Assembly (NCBI GenBank): GCA_964505215.1
Contig: CAZDGU010000001.1
Location: forward strand, 434,001-498,000
Direction: 5' to 3'
DNA length: 64,000 nt
Origin: Gracilimonas sp964505215
GTDB lineage: Bacteria > Bacteroidota > Rhodothermia > Balneolales > Balneolaceae
Shown here: one piece after another, positions 1-8,892 of the stretch
How the letters are laid out: every line of letters begins with the position of its first letter
Numbering within the stretch: the first letter of the stretch is position 1
The notes under the pieces: model-generated
Database searches by the model: none
What the model saw: the letters and a program-made list of their open reading frames with translations, nothing else
Told to the model about the DNA's origin: nothing
Program-made: the position numbers and the translations under genes

Positions 1-1
1 G

Positions 2-1321
2 GAAGAGGCTCCGAATGAGCAATCTCCGGAGAAAGAAAAAAAACAGTTCCAGAATACATTAGAAGAAAATGAAAAGCTGAAAAATCAGGTAGATTCACTT
101 TCCAATAATGCTTCGGCCAAAAACGAAAAGGCACTCAGCGAATATCAGGAAGAAGTTAAAAAAGAGCTGGAAGATATCAGCAAGAAGCTGCAAGAAGAAC
201 AGCAGGAATCTTCTTCCGAACAAGATGGTGAAAAATTTGAAAAAGCGGATGATAGCAATTCTTCAGAAAGCTCTTCCCAACAGCGGCAGCAGCAGTATCA
301 AAAGCTGGCGGAGCGCACAAAAAGCATGATGAAAAGCATGGGACAGCAGCAGATGAACGTGAATATTGCCGGCTTGCGGTACGTGCTGTACTCCCTGTTA
401 AATCTTTCTCTGGAGCAGGAAGATTTGAGTTTGTTAGCTTCATCTACCGAGAACCGGAGTCAGGCTTACGTAGGTATAGCGCGAAACCAGCAAAATGTGG
501 ATGGAATTTTTAAAACAATTTCAGATTCCCTCTTTCAGCTATCGGCTGAAATACCCCAGTTATCCAATAACATTAGTAAAAAGAAGGCCGAGGTTGAACG
601 AAGCTTAAAACAAGCTCTGGAGCAGATGTCGGAGCGGAACCAAAGTCAGTCTTCGGTAGCATCGCGTCAGGCTCTGGGCGGCATCAATGATCTTTCTTTT
701 ATGATTGCTAACCTGCTTGAGCAACTGCAAAATTCACAAAATGGCGGCGGTGGCGGTGGAATGAGCATGCAACAAATGATGGATCAGCTTGGGGAAACCG
801 GAGAGCAGCAGCAAAGGCTGAATCAGATGATGCAGGATATTATTAATGATATGCAGGGAGAACGGCTGACCAAAGACCGAATGGAGCGGCTGAATCAAAT
901 AGCCAAGCAGCAAAACGAGATACGTAAGCAGCTCCAACAGCTGCAGCAGCAAGGCGAAATGGCCGGCGACAAAATTGGCAGCGAGTTGCAGCGAATGATT
1001 GAAGACATGGAAGATACTATCAACGACCTCCGTGGCGGCTCAACAGACCCCACGCTGATAAAACGACAGCAGAACATTCTTTCGCGACTGCTTCAGGCTG
1101 AAAAAGCGCTGCAGGAGCGTGACGAGGAAGACAAAAGAGAAGGTTCTGCTGCCGAGAAGTATCAGAGAACCAGCCCCCCGGAGCTCACGCTAAAGGAATT
1201 GGAAAAGGAAATTCAGAAACGCTTGACCGATCCGAACTTCACCCAATATTCGCCGGATTATCAGCGGTTGATTGAACGCTATTTTGAGCTCCTTTCTAAG
1301 ATGAATTCCAGAGAACTTTAA
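2..1321 (+). CDS. C-terminal part of DUF4175-like coiled-coil protein (5' truncated)
   Basis: The reading frame is open from the first bases of the window to a TAA at 1319, so the gene begins upstream and only its last 439 residues are present. An internal ATG at 326 is probably not the start, because the frame before it has the same Glu/Lys/Gln-rich, low-complexity character. The visible part is almost all predicted coiled coil: Gln-rich and Met-rich helices, a Gly-rich linker (about residues 138-145 counted from the ATG at 326) and no membrane segment. This matches the C-terminal half of large DUF4175-type membrane proteins of Bacteroidota relatives, whose N-terminal half carries the membrane helices. 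Function is unknown. Family assignment is by general resemblance only. Confidence 0.65.
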   Translation, partial: EEAPNEQSPEKEKKQFQNTLEENEKLKNQVDSLSNNASAKNEKALSEYQEEVKKELEDISKKLQEEQQESSSEQDGEKFEKADDSNSSESSSQQRQQQYQKLAERTKSMMKSMGQQQMNVNIAGLRYVLYSLLNLSLEQEDLSLLASSTENRSQAYVGIARNQQNVDGIFKTISDSLFQLSAEIPQLSNNISKKKAEVERSLKQALEQMSERNQSQSSVASRQALGGINDLSFMIANLLEQLQNSQNGGGGGGMSMQQMMDQLGETGEQQQRLNQMMQDIINDMQGERLTKDRMERLNQIAKQQNEIRKQLQQLQQQGEMAGDKIGSELQRMIEDMEDTINDLRGGSTDPTLIKRQQNILSRLLQAEKALQERDEEDKREGSAAEKYQRTSPPELTLKELEKEIQKRLTDPNFTQYSPDYQRLIERYFELLSKMNSREL

Positions 1322-1424
1322 TAGCATAAGACGGCTGCCACATTCCCGAGATTGCTTCGGTGGTTGATATGACGGGCCTAGTTATGCCTTGTTCCGCCTC
1401 GCAAAAGACTTCACTTAATATATT
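1322..1424. repeat. Remnant of dispersed intergenic repeat
   Basis: The gap between the two convergent genes holds GAGATTGCTTCGG at about 1349 followed by TGACGGGC at about 1371. Similar words occur in the inverted-repeat element at 8660-8792, so this may be a decayed fragment of the same family. No terminator hairpin is obvious. Confidence 0.3.
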
Positions 1425-2186
1425 CTATACATGGGCTGACAAACGGGCTTTATTGTGGGCTATCACTTCTTTATATGCCTGAAGCACTCCTTGGGTAGCT
1501 TCTTCAGTAACTGTTTGCACCATTTCCTTCACATACGGCCGTGCGTTAGATGGTGCAAAGGATTTCCCAACTATTTCCAATCCTGGAATATCTCCGCCGG
1601 TATCACCGATGTATGCACATTCTTTGGGTTCTATTTCTAATATATCGCACAAGTTTCGTATCCCCTGCCCTTTGTTGGCCTTACTGAGAATAACATTGAT
1701 AGATACATCCGTTACGTGTATCTCAAAATCCGGATACTTATCTCCAATAAAATCTTTGACTTCTTTATGCATCAAATCAATTTTTGAAGGATCAGGATTT
1801 ACCAATCCGGCATCCGTAAATTTGGCAAATTCAGGATAAGTACCCTCATACTTATTAAGAATAGATTGCTCCATCCACTTTTTTATTTCGGAGACTGCTG
1901 CACGTGCTTTATCATCAAAAAATGGGTTCCAGCTAATACTGTTCTTTTTCATATCATACATGCCGCCACCGCTTTCAAACACCATTGGCTTGTCCACCCT
2001 CAACCACTGACCTACGGCTTCTACATACGGAAATGGCCGCCCCGAACAAATCGTAATAGGCGGAATGTGCTTCTCCTCGCGGCTTCGGATATTAAGTGCT
2101 CTTATTTCTGCAATAGCATCCCAATCGGGACTTACAAAAGGATGAGAAATACAACCGTCAAGATCGGTTATAAATAGCTTTATCAT
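1425..2186 (-). CDS. HAD-superfamily (type IIB) phosphatase
   Basis: A 253-residue haloacid-dehalogenase hydrolase. Motif I is DLDG with the nucleophile Asp8 and acid/base Asp10; motif II is the Ser in CSGRP (residues 47-51); Lys172 lies in NKGQGI; the metal-binding loop GDTGGD is at 194-199. The inserted cap between motifs II and III is of the IIB type seen in sucrose-phosphate, mannosyl-3-phosphoglycerate and Cof-like phosphatases, so a sugar phosphate is the likely substrate. The exact substrate cannot be read from the sequence. It is cytoplasmic, with no signal peptide. The next gene upstream on the same strand is a cupin of the sugar-phosphate isomerase type, which fits a sugar-phosphate role. 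Confidence 0.85.
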   Translation of the reverse strand: MIKLFITDLDGCISHPFVSPDWDAIAEIRALNIRSREEKHIPPITICSGRPFPYVEAVGQWLRVDKPMVFESGGGMYDMKKNSISWNPFFDDKARAAVSEIKKWMEQSILNKYEGTYPEFAKFTDAGLVNPDPSKIDLMHKEVKDFIGDKYPDFEIHVTDVSINVILSKANKGQGIRNLCDILEIEPKECAYIGDTGGDIPGLEIVGKSFAPSNARPYVKEMVQTVTEEATQGVLQAYKEVIAHNKARLSAHV

Positions 2187-2240
2187 GAATTTATATAAAG
2201 GTATAAAATTAAATTAGTTGTAAATGTACTAATATAAATG

Positions 2241-2277
2241 GCACCTGCACTTATTCAATCTTATGAACAGGTGCAGG
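2241..2277 (-). terminator. Possible hairpin between the cupin and HAD genes
   Basis: GCACCTG at 2241-2247 pairs with CAGGTGC at 2268-2274, and the overlapping CCTGCAC (2244-2250) pairs with GTGCAGG (2271-2277). The loop is about 20 nt and there is only a weak T-rich tail on the minus strand, so termination is uncertain. Confidence 0.3.
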
Positions 2278-2314
2278 CTAATTAAATTATTTAATTTCGT
2301 TTGTTGAGCACTTT

Positions 2315-2818
2315 CTATCGGCCGAAGTCGTCTTCAAGCCGCACGATATCTTCTTCATCGGAAGGATGATCTGCATCTGTATGCTGCCAGATTTCGGCTA
2401 TCTTTCCCCACTCTTTTAAGCCTACAAGCCGATGGCGCTCGCCCTGCTCCAGTGTAATCAGCTCTCCTGTATTATAGGTTTGAACGGGCTGTTGCTCATC
2501 AGTTTTACTCCGTACTACGCCAACAGGTCCCTGCAGCACTTGCCACATTTCTGCACGGCGGTGATGGTATTGCCACGAGAGTCTTTTTTTCGGTTCAACC
2601 AACAAAATCTTGGGACTCAGTTTTCCGGATATATTCACCTCGCTCATGGTTACGCCGTCAAAGTAGGTGTCAATAAATTTCTGGGCTTGTTCTTCATTTA
2701 TCACGAAAAAACCACCCCAGGGGCGTTCCTGATCAAAATCATGAATTTCAAATCCTTGGGAAAGCAAGCTTTTCTTTGTCTCTATAAACATCTGCTCTTT
2801 ACTCAATAAAGTCGTCAT
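2315..2818 (-). CDS. Cupin protein, type II phosphomannose isomerase-like
   Basis: A 167-residue single-domain cupin. The N-terminal RPWGGFFVI (32-40) and the later HHRRAEMWQVLQG block (85-97), with His85/His86, Glu90 and His129 as likely metal ligands, match the C-terminal isomerase domain of bifunctional mannose-1-phosphate guanylyltransferase/phosphomannose isomerases. Stand-alone copies of this domain are common. It probably isomerises or binds a phosphorylated sugar in the cytoplasm. Its neighbour downstream is a HAD sugar-phosphate phosphatase 128 bp away on the same strand. The substrate is not known. Confidence 0.8.
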   Translation of the reverse strand: MTTLLSKEQMFIETKKSLLSQGFEIHDFDQERPWGGFFVINEEQAQKFIDTYFDGVTMSEVNISGKLSPKILLVEPKKRLSWQYHHRRAEMWQVLQGPVGVVRSKTDEQQPVQTYNTGELITLEQGERHRLVGLKEWGKIAEIWQHTDADHPSDEEDIVRLEDDFGR

Positions 2819-2842
2819 AGTAAGTGAAAAGTTTAGTCAAAT

Positions 2843-3865
2843 TTAAGTATCAAAAACCGGATAAGAGGGAACTAACACGTATGCAATCAAGCAAAGCAGT
2901 GCCAAAGCCGCCATCCACTGATATTGATTTTTATAGTCTGCATATTCCTGACTGGCAAACTCCCCTTTTTCCAGCTCACCCATACGGGCTAAAAAAGAGT
3001 CGATGCCGTCATTTCCACGCTCAATAGCATAATACTCTCCATTTCCCTGATTGGCGATACTTTGCAGTATTTTTGCCTCCAGCTTGGTGGTTACAATTTT
3101 TCCTGCATTATCTCTTTTATAGCCAATCAGCTCGCCGGATCCTTCTTCATATAAAGGAATAGTTGTTCCTTCCGGCGTGCCAATGCCCAACGTATATATT
3201 GAAATACCTTCCTTTATCAAATTATCAAGTGCTTGATTGTAGGACTGCCCATGATCTTCACCATCAGAGATTATCAGCAACACTTTGGCAGCCTCGGTAT
3301 TACTTTCTTCCAGAGCTTGAAATGCTTCCAGCGCTGTGGTCATCGCAGATTTAAAATCGGTGGCTGAACTGGGCATTTGTTCGGTATCTGCTACATCCAA
3401 AAATAGTTTTAATGCTGAATAATCGAGCGTCATTGGGCTTTGCAAATAGGCTTCTCCGGTAAATACAATTAGTCCTACCCGGTCTCCCCTCAGTCGTTCA
3501 ATCAGTCGGTTGACTTCAAACTTAGCTTTTTCGAGACGGCTGGGACGCACATCTTCAGCTTTCATGCTTCCGGAGAGATCTAAAGCCACCATCAGGTCGA
3601 TACCCTGCCGCTTCACTTCGCGGACTTCCGTACCAATTTTAGGACCGGCCAGCGCTACGATGAGGAATATCATCCCAATAAACAGTGAAAAGTTTTTCAA
3701 CCTGTTCCCTAACGGCCAAAAACCGGTTCTTAAATTAGAGAAGAGCTCAGTATTAAAGTATTGTTTTTGTCTCTTTTGAGCCTCTTTGCTGCGCCACCAT
3801 AATAATAAACCGGCGGCAGGAATTAACAACAGCAGCCAAAGAAATAGTGATTGTTCCCAGATCAT
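2843..3865 (-). CDS. BatA/BatB-like VWA-domain membrane protein
   Basis: A 340-residue membrane protein with an N-terminal helix at about 7-24, a second at about 60-75, a von Willebrand A domain from about 88 to 280, and a C-terminal helix at about 316-336. The MIDAS motif DLSGS is at 96-100 and IISDGEDHG follows later. This architecture is that of the Bat proteins of aerotolerance operons of Bacteroidota relatives. The other usual partners (MoxR ATPase, DUF58, BatD) are not beside it here, so the operon is split or lies elsewhere. Role: presumed envelope scaffold of a MoxR-type chaperone system. Confidence 0.85.
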   Translation of the reverse strand: MIWEQSLFLWLLLLIPAAGLLLWWRSKEAQKRQKQYFNTELFSNLRTGFWPLGNRLKNFSLFIGMIFLIVALAGPKIGTEVREVKRQGIDLMVALDLSGSMKAEDVRPSRLEKAKFEVNRLIERLRGDRVGLIVFTGEAYLQSPMTLDYSALKLFLDVADTEQMPSSATDFKSAMTTALEAFQALEESNTEAAKVLLIISDGEDHGQSYNQALDNLIKEGISIYTLGIGTPEGTTIPLYEEGSGELIGYKRDNAGKIVTTKLEAKILQSIANQGNGEYYAIERGNDGIDSFLARMGELEKGEFASQEYADYKNQYQWMAALALLCLIAYVLVPSYPVFDT

Positions 3866-4221
3866 GAATTATATTTTTGATACCCTTGAAGATAGGGATT
3901 TTCAATCATGGTTTAAAAGTTATTAACAGAGTTTTGTACTCCCTCTTCTGCTTTGCCGGCGTAAATGGGTATTTTCTAAAATCAGCTGTGCGGCATCATT
4001 GGGGTGAAATTAAAAAAGCAGATTTTATGTAGGCCTACTATTTTCCGGTTAATCATTTTATGGGCGGCGGCATTAACTCTTTGAAAGTGTCAAACTTGTC
4101 ATGCAATCATTACCGTTTCTCGGTTTATCAGGTACATATAAATAAATATGAAATCACCACATGTGTAGTATCTCATGCGGTGATGTTACACTTCTTATGA
4201 ATGTATAGTAACTATTATAGA
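3866..4221. other. Intergenic stretch between the BatA-like gene and ppdK
   Basis: 356 bases without a convincing gene on either strand. It should contain the promoter of the BatA-like gene and the end of the ppdK transcript. The only structure I see is the hairpin at 4153-4184. Confidence 0.5.
4153..4184 (-). terminator. Putative ppdK terminator hairpin
   Basis: ATCACCACATG at 4153-4163 pairs with CATGCGGTGAT at 4174-4184 with one mismatch and a 10-nt loop. On the minus strand it is followed by a T-rich stretch and lies 38 bp past the ppdK stop. Confidence 0.45.
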
Positions 4222-6885
4222 CTACAGCACTGCCTGGAGTTCGGTATCGATGTTGCTTTGTTTTTCCAGAGTAGCCTGAGCAGATGCCAAATGCGCCACA
4301 GGAACTCGATAGGGTGAACAAGAGACATAATCTAAACCGGTTTCATAAGCGAAATGAATACTACTTGGATCGCCTCCGTGCTCTCCACAAATTCCAATTT
4401 TAAGTTTCTCATTAGACATACGTCCCAAGCGGACGCCCGCCTGAACTAACTGTCCAACGCCTTCTACGTCCAGCACCTGAAACGGATCTTGTTTCAGAAT
4501 ACCTCTTTCTACATAGGTGGGGAGGAATTTAACCGCATCATCCCGGCTAAAACCGAAGGTCATTTGCGTTAAATCGTTAGTTCCAAAAGAGAAGAAGTCT
4601 GCTTCTTCAGCAATTTGATCAGCCAGCATTGCGGCTCTCGGCACCTCAATCATGGTTCCTACTTTGTAGGCTAAGGTTTCACCGGCTTCTTTCAGCACTT
4701 TTTGAGCGGCAGCATCTACTGCTTTACGCTGATGACGGAACTCTTCTACACTACCCACCAGCGGTATCATGATTTCAGGGAGTACTTCTTTTCCTGCCTT
4801 TTTCAGCTCTACGGCCGCTTCAATAATTGCCTGAATTTGCATTTCCGTTATTTCCGGATAAGTAATTCCGAGTCTGCATCCCCGATGACCTAACATGGGA
4901 TTTGACTCCGCAAGCTGATTGATTTTGCGCTTTAAGACCGAAGCATCTACCTCTAACTCGTCGGCTACTTTGTCTATTTCTTCCTTTTCGTGAGGGAGGA
5001 ATTCATGCAAAGGCGGATCTAACAGCCGTATGGTTACGGGAAGTCCTTCCATGGCTTCAAATATTTCAAGGAAATCTTGCTTTTGGAAAGGCAGCAGTTT
5101 GCTTAAAGCAGCTACCCGCTCTTTTTTGTTCTCAGCAAGAATCATCTTACGCATAAAGTTGACCCGACCCGGTTTAAAAAACATGTGCTCAGTTCGGGCT
5201 AAGCCAATGCCTGCGGCTCCATACGAGCGTGCAGCTTTTGCATCTTCCGGGGTTTCGACATTCGTGCGGACTTTCATCTCCTCTACATCCATCACCCAGC
5301 TCATAAATGTTTCGTATTCCTTACCAAAATCAGGTTCAGAAAGCTCTTTTTTACCAAGAATCACATCGCCGGTGCTACCGTCTAAAGAAATAAAATCTCC
5401 TTCTTTAACGGTTATTTCTCCATTCGTAAACGACTTATTTTTATAGTTGATAACAATATCATTACAGCCGGCAACGCAGGGTTTACCCCAGCCACGGGCA
5501 ACTACAGCAGCATGTGAAGTCATTCCGCCACGGGAGGTCAATATTCCCTGAGCAGATGACATTCCACCCACATCTTCAGGACTTGTTTCTATACGTACCA
5601 AAATAACCGGTTCGTCTGCTTCTTCTGCTTTCGCAGAGTTGAATACCACTTTCCCAACCGCTGCTCCGGGCGAAGCGGGCAGGCCTTTTCCAATCACCGT
5701 CTGCTCGTTTCCGTCCTCTTTAAACTGAGGATGCAGCAGCTGCTCTATATGCTCGGGATCCACTAAATTTTTAACGGCTTCTTCTTTAGTAATAAGACCT
5801 TCGTTCACCATATCTACGGCTATATTAACAGCCGCAGTGCCGGTGCGCTTCCCATTTCTGGTTTGAAGGATAAACAGTTCGCCATCCTGTATAGTAAATT
5901 CAATATCCTGCATATTATGATAATGCGCCTCCAGCTCGTGCGTGTACTTCAGAAGCTCATTATACTTCTCAGGGTTTTCTTTCTCCAGCTCTGCAATTGG
6001 GCTCGGTGTTCTGATTCCCGCCACCACATCTTCTCCCTGCGCATTTATCAAATACTCACCATATAGTTTCGCATCTCCGGTAGCCGGATTTCGGGTAAAG
6101 CAAACTCCGGTTCCACTGGTTTCTCCCATATTACCAAACACCATAGCCTGCACGTTCACCGCTGTCCCAATCAGCCCGTAAATATTACTGATTTGACGAT
6201 ATTTTATGGCACGAGCGCTGTTCCACGAGTTAAAAACAGCATTCACTGCAAATTTAAGCTGCTCCAAAGGCTCCTCCGGAAACATGTGTCCGGTCACTTT
6301 TCTATAGATTGCTTTATAACGATCGGTCAGCTCTTTAAGATGCTCTGCCGTCAGATCAATATCATCCTCAATCCCCACCTCTTTTTTCATTATTTCCATG
6401 GCTTCTTCAAACTTATCGTGGCCCACGCCCATCACCACATCCCCAAACATATCAATAAAACGCCGGTAGCTATCGTAAGCAAAACGCTCATTATTTGTTT
6501 TTCGGATGATGCCTTCTACCACCGAATCATTCAGCCCGAGGTTGAGAATGGTATCCATCATACCGGGCATAGAAACCGCAGCACCCGAACGTACAGAAAT
6601 GAGCAACGGATTTTGTTCATCGCCCAGCTTCATTCCCATTTCTTCTTCTACATGCTTCACTCCATTAATAATTTGCTCTTCCAGCCCTTCCGGCCAGCTC
6701 ATATTATTATCGACCGTAGCTTTACAGGCTTCCGTTGAAATGGTAAAACCTGGAGGCACCGGAATCCCAAAGGTGGTCATTTCAGCAAGATTTGCCCCCT
6801 TCCCTCCTAAAAGCTGTTTCATGGTTCGGTTGCCATCGGTGTGCAATTTCCCAAAACGATATACAAACTTTTCTGAAAGGCTCAT
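4222..6885 (-). CDS. ppdK: Pyruvate, phosphate dikinase
   Basis: Full-length at 887 residues, as expected for the bacterial enzyme. It interconverts pyruvate + ATP + Pi and phosphoenolpyruvate + AMP + PPi. The N-terminal ATP-grasp domain (GGKGANLAEM at 27-36, SVRSGAAVSMPGMMDT at 97-112) is followed by the swivelling phosphohistidine domain, with the catalytic His458 in GGMTSHAAVVARG, and the C-terminal TIM-barrel PEP/pyruvate domain with SFGTNDLTQMTFGFSRDD and the GICGEHGGDP motif with the conserved Cys. All catalytic landmarks are present. The gene stands alone, flanked by gaps of over 350 bp on each side. It likely serves gluconeogenic or PPi-linked PEP metabolism. Confidence 0.97.
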   Translation of the reverse strand: MSLSEKFVYRFGKLHTDGNRTMKQLLGGKGANLAEMTTFGIPVPPGFTISTEACKATVDNNMSWPEGLEEQIINGVKHVEEEMGMKLGDEQNPLLISVRSGAAVSMPGMMDTILNLGLNDSVVEGIIRKTNNERFAYDSYRRFIDMFGDVVMGVGHDKFEEAMEIMKKEVGIEDDIDLTAEHLKELTDRYKAIYRKVTGHMFPEEPLEQLKFAVNAVFNSWNSARAIKYRQISNIYGLIGTAVNVQAMVFGNMGETSGTGVCFTRNPATGDAKLYGEYLINAQGEDVVAGIRTPSPIAELEKENPEKYNELLKYTHELEAHYHNMQDIEFTIQDGELFILQTRNGKRTGTAAVNIAVDMVNEGLITKEEAVKNLVDPEHIEQLLHPQFKEDGNEQTVIGKGLPASPGAAVGKVVFNSAKAEEADEPVILVRIETSPEDVGGMSSAQGILTSRGGMTSHAAVVARGWGKPCVAGCNDIVINYKNKSFTNGEITVKEGDFISLDGSTGDVILGKKELSEPDFGKEYETFMSWVMDVEEMKVRTNVETPEDAKAARSYGAAGIGLARTEHMFFKPGRVNFMRKMILAENKKERVAALSKLLPFQKQDFLEIFEAMEGLPVTIRLLDPPLHEFLPHEKEEIDKVADELEVDASVLKRKINQLAESNPMLGHRGCRLGITYPEITEMQIQAIIEAAVELKKAGKEVLPEIMIPLVGSVEEFRHQRKAVDAAAQKVLKEAGETLAYKVGTMIEVPRAAMLADQIAEEADFFSFGTNDLTQMTFGFSRDDAVKFLPTYVERGILKQDPFQVLDVEGVGQLVQAGVRLGRMSNEKLKIGICGEHGGDPSSIHFAYETGLDYVSCSPYRVPVAHLASAQATLEKQSNIDTELQAVL

Positions 6886-7303
6886 GCTGTTTCCTCACTT
6901 TATGATATTCAATATTACGTTCAAGCTCTCTTTCCTGCCTTCAAAACATCGGACTGAGAACCGACATCTTTAAAATGCATTTCTTATATGAAGTATTTAT
7001 GTAGCCCAAAAAAGCGCTTTTAAGCACTTGACTTTGTTAGTGATTTGGTGGTGATGGAGATTGGATTCTTCCGGCAATACAGTTTCGGGGAGATTACGGA
7101 TATGCGCTTCTGTTCACCGCTGCTTGCCCAGAATGAAATCTTTTTAACCTCGTTGCTAAGCTCTCCAGACTGCTCGGGACCACGTAGTCCGGGAAGTTTC
7201 GTCTGACCGCTGGATATGATCAGGCTGCCTGAATACGTTTTGAAGCGGTCTGCCGAATGTTAAAGGCAGTCAGCCAAAACATAAGTCTTAGTTGAACTTA
7301 CTT
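6886..7303. other. Intergenic stretch upstream of ppdK
   Basis: 418 bases with stops in all frames. It should hold the ppdK promoter near 6890-6990. The part from about 7080 to 7260 has a locally higher GC and fragments such as GTTCACCGCTGC that look like decayed dispersed repeat, but no clear inverted repeat was found. Confidence 0.4.
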
Positions 7304-8509
7304 TTAAGCCAACTCCTCTTCTGAGCTGAAGGGATTACCGGCCAGAAACTGTTTGATAAAAATCCAGCCGATGGAGGCTATTCCGCTAAGCATTACGAAT
7401 ACAATCAGAATCATGGCTCCGCTGGTTTCGTCATCAACCGGCACTTGAACGGGTTGCAGTACTTTAAAAACGGGCGTTTCTTCCTGTACTTTCAACTTTG
7501 CCTGTTCAAATTGTTGTGTTAAGGAATTGTACACGTTAAAAGCTACATCATACTCTGACTGCAATCGCTCCTGTTCAGTAAGTGCACGATTGGTCAGGCT
7601 TCCTTGATTACTATCACGGAATTCTGCCAGTGCGAGTTGCGCTTTTCTAAACCGCTCCTCTACATCTTTCAGCTGTTCCTCAACAAACTCCAAATCTCGT
7701 ACTACTTTCTCGGTACGGTATTCAGTAAGGTATTCGGTAAGTTCTTCAATCGTAAATTTTGCAATTTTGGCTGCTACCTGAGCATTTGGCATTTTTACGT
7801 TCACTGAAATTACGCCCGACTCCTGATCTAAACTTGCCGTAACACGCTCCCTCAGCCCATTAATAACTTGCATTTTGTCTTTGGAAAGAGCAATAATATC
7901 CGGATCGCCGGTTCCTGTGTCGGCCACTTCTTCCTTAGAAAAAATAGCTCCTATAATTTTACCGGGAAGCCCGATGGTGTATCCCGTAATATATCCTAAA
8001 ACACCCGGGGTCTGAATTTCTAAAAAGTAATCATACAATGAGGCCGTAGTGTCGTATTCCGGGTAGTAAAATTCTTGCTCAGCTAAATAGTTTTGAAAAG
8101 ATAAGCTTTCAACAATCTTGGGATATAAATCAACCCGAATAGCGTTGCTCGCGGAGTTATAGGTGCCACCGCTTATGCCCACTAATCCACCATATTTTTT
8201 AAGCAAATCAGAAGCTCCACCTTGGCTGTCGGTGCTGTATTCAGGCATAAGAGTGGCGCTACTTACATATTCCTTTGGACTTAGCACCGCTATAAAAACT
8301 CCGAGAATTGCACCCACTACCACAAACTTGATGATCAGCTTTCGGCTTTCCCAAATGGTTTTTGCTAACTCAATAAGATCTATTTCATCTTCTTCATAGC
8401 CGCCGTACGCACCATCTGCAGGTACCAGTCGGTATTCTTGTATTGGAAAATTTTCCGGAGTGCCTTTTTTGTCCCCTTCTCCTTGATGTGGATTGTTTTT
8501 ATCGCTCAC
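7304..8509 (-). CDS. Wzz/GNVR-type chain-length determinant protein
   Basis: A 401-residue polysaccharide co-polymerase-like protein. After a hydrophilic N-terminus there is a membrane helix at about 57-76 (KLIIKFVVVGAILGVFIAVL), a long periplasmic segment with coiled coil (about 240-345) typical of Wzz/GNVR proteins, and a second membrane helix at about 361-381. There is no C-terminal tyrosine kinase domain. It would set the length of O-antigen or exopolysaccharide chains. A nucleotide-sugar dehydrogenase lies upstream on the same strand, which fits a polysaccharide locus, though no glycosyltransferases are in the window. Confidence 0.88.
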   Translation of the reverse strand: MSDKNNPHQGEGDKKGTPENFPIQEYRLVPADGAYGGYEEDEIDLIELAKTIWESRKLIIKFVVVGAILGVFIAVLSPKEYVSSATLMPEYSTDSQGGASDLLKKYGGLVGISGGTYNSASNAIRVDLYPKIVESLSFQNYLAEQEFYYPEYDTTASLYDYFLEIQTPGVLGYITGYTIGLPGKIIGAIFSKEEVADTGTGDPDIIALSKDKMQVINGLRERVTASLDQESGVISVNVKMPNAQVAAKIAKFTIEELTEYLTEYRTEKVVRDLEFVEEQLKDVEERFRKAQLALAEFRDSNQGSLTNRALTEQERLQSEYDVAFNVYNSLTQQFEQAKLKVQEETPVFKVLQPVQVPVDDETSGAMILIVFVMLSGIASIGWIFIKQFLAGNPFSSEEELA

Positions 8510-8630
8510 AGTTATACATTATTATACATTTCTTTGATAAGGCGCCATAATACAAAGTTTCCCTTTCTATTTAAAGCTTTTTGTTTGCTTGTTTTTTGGA
8601 GAGCAGTGAACAGTGTACGCCGTTGTGGGG

Positions 8631-8863
8631 GGTGGTATTGGACATCCTCTCCAAAGCCCGTCATTGCGAGACCTTCCGCGATGACAAAGACCGGGGCAAT
8701 CTGTTTTTGGGTGGACGCGCTCTTGCCAGTGGTTGCATTGGTTAACACCCCAAACCGTTTCAGGGAGATTGCCGCGTCGGGGAAGTAATGACTCTGATTT
8801 TTGGTTTGGCTGCCTCCTCGCAAAAACGGGTTATTGTTAGTTGATGGGTGGTTATTGGACATC
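8631..8863. repeat. Composite inverted-repeat intergenic element
   Basis: Between the wzz-like and ugd genes. GTCATTGCGAG at 8660-8670 faces AGTAATGAC at 8784-8792, and GGCAATCT at 8695-8702 pairs perfectly with AGATTGCC at 8766-8773. The element is flanked by a direct repeat, GGTGGTATTGGACATC at 8631-8646 and GGTGGTTATTGGACATC at 8847-8863. This resembles the widespread CGTCATTGCGAG...GCAATCT intergenic repeat family. A 116-codon reading frame crossing it (8512-8862, minus) is an artefact of the repeat. Confidence 0.65.
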
Positions 8864-8892
8864 TACCCAACGGGTGTGTTGTTAACATCCCC

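Noticed and set aside
8512..8862. 116-codon reading frame on the minus strand
   Set aside because: It is made from the inverted-repeat element between the wzz-like and ugd genes and contains typical repeat-translation words (AMTGFGEDVQ); not a protein gene.
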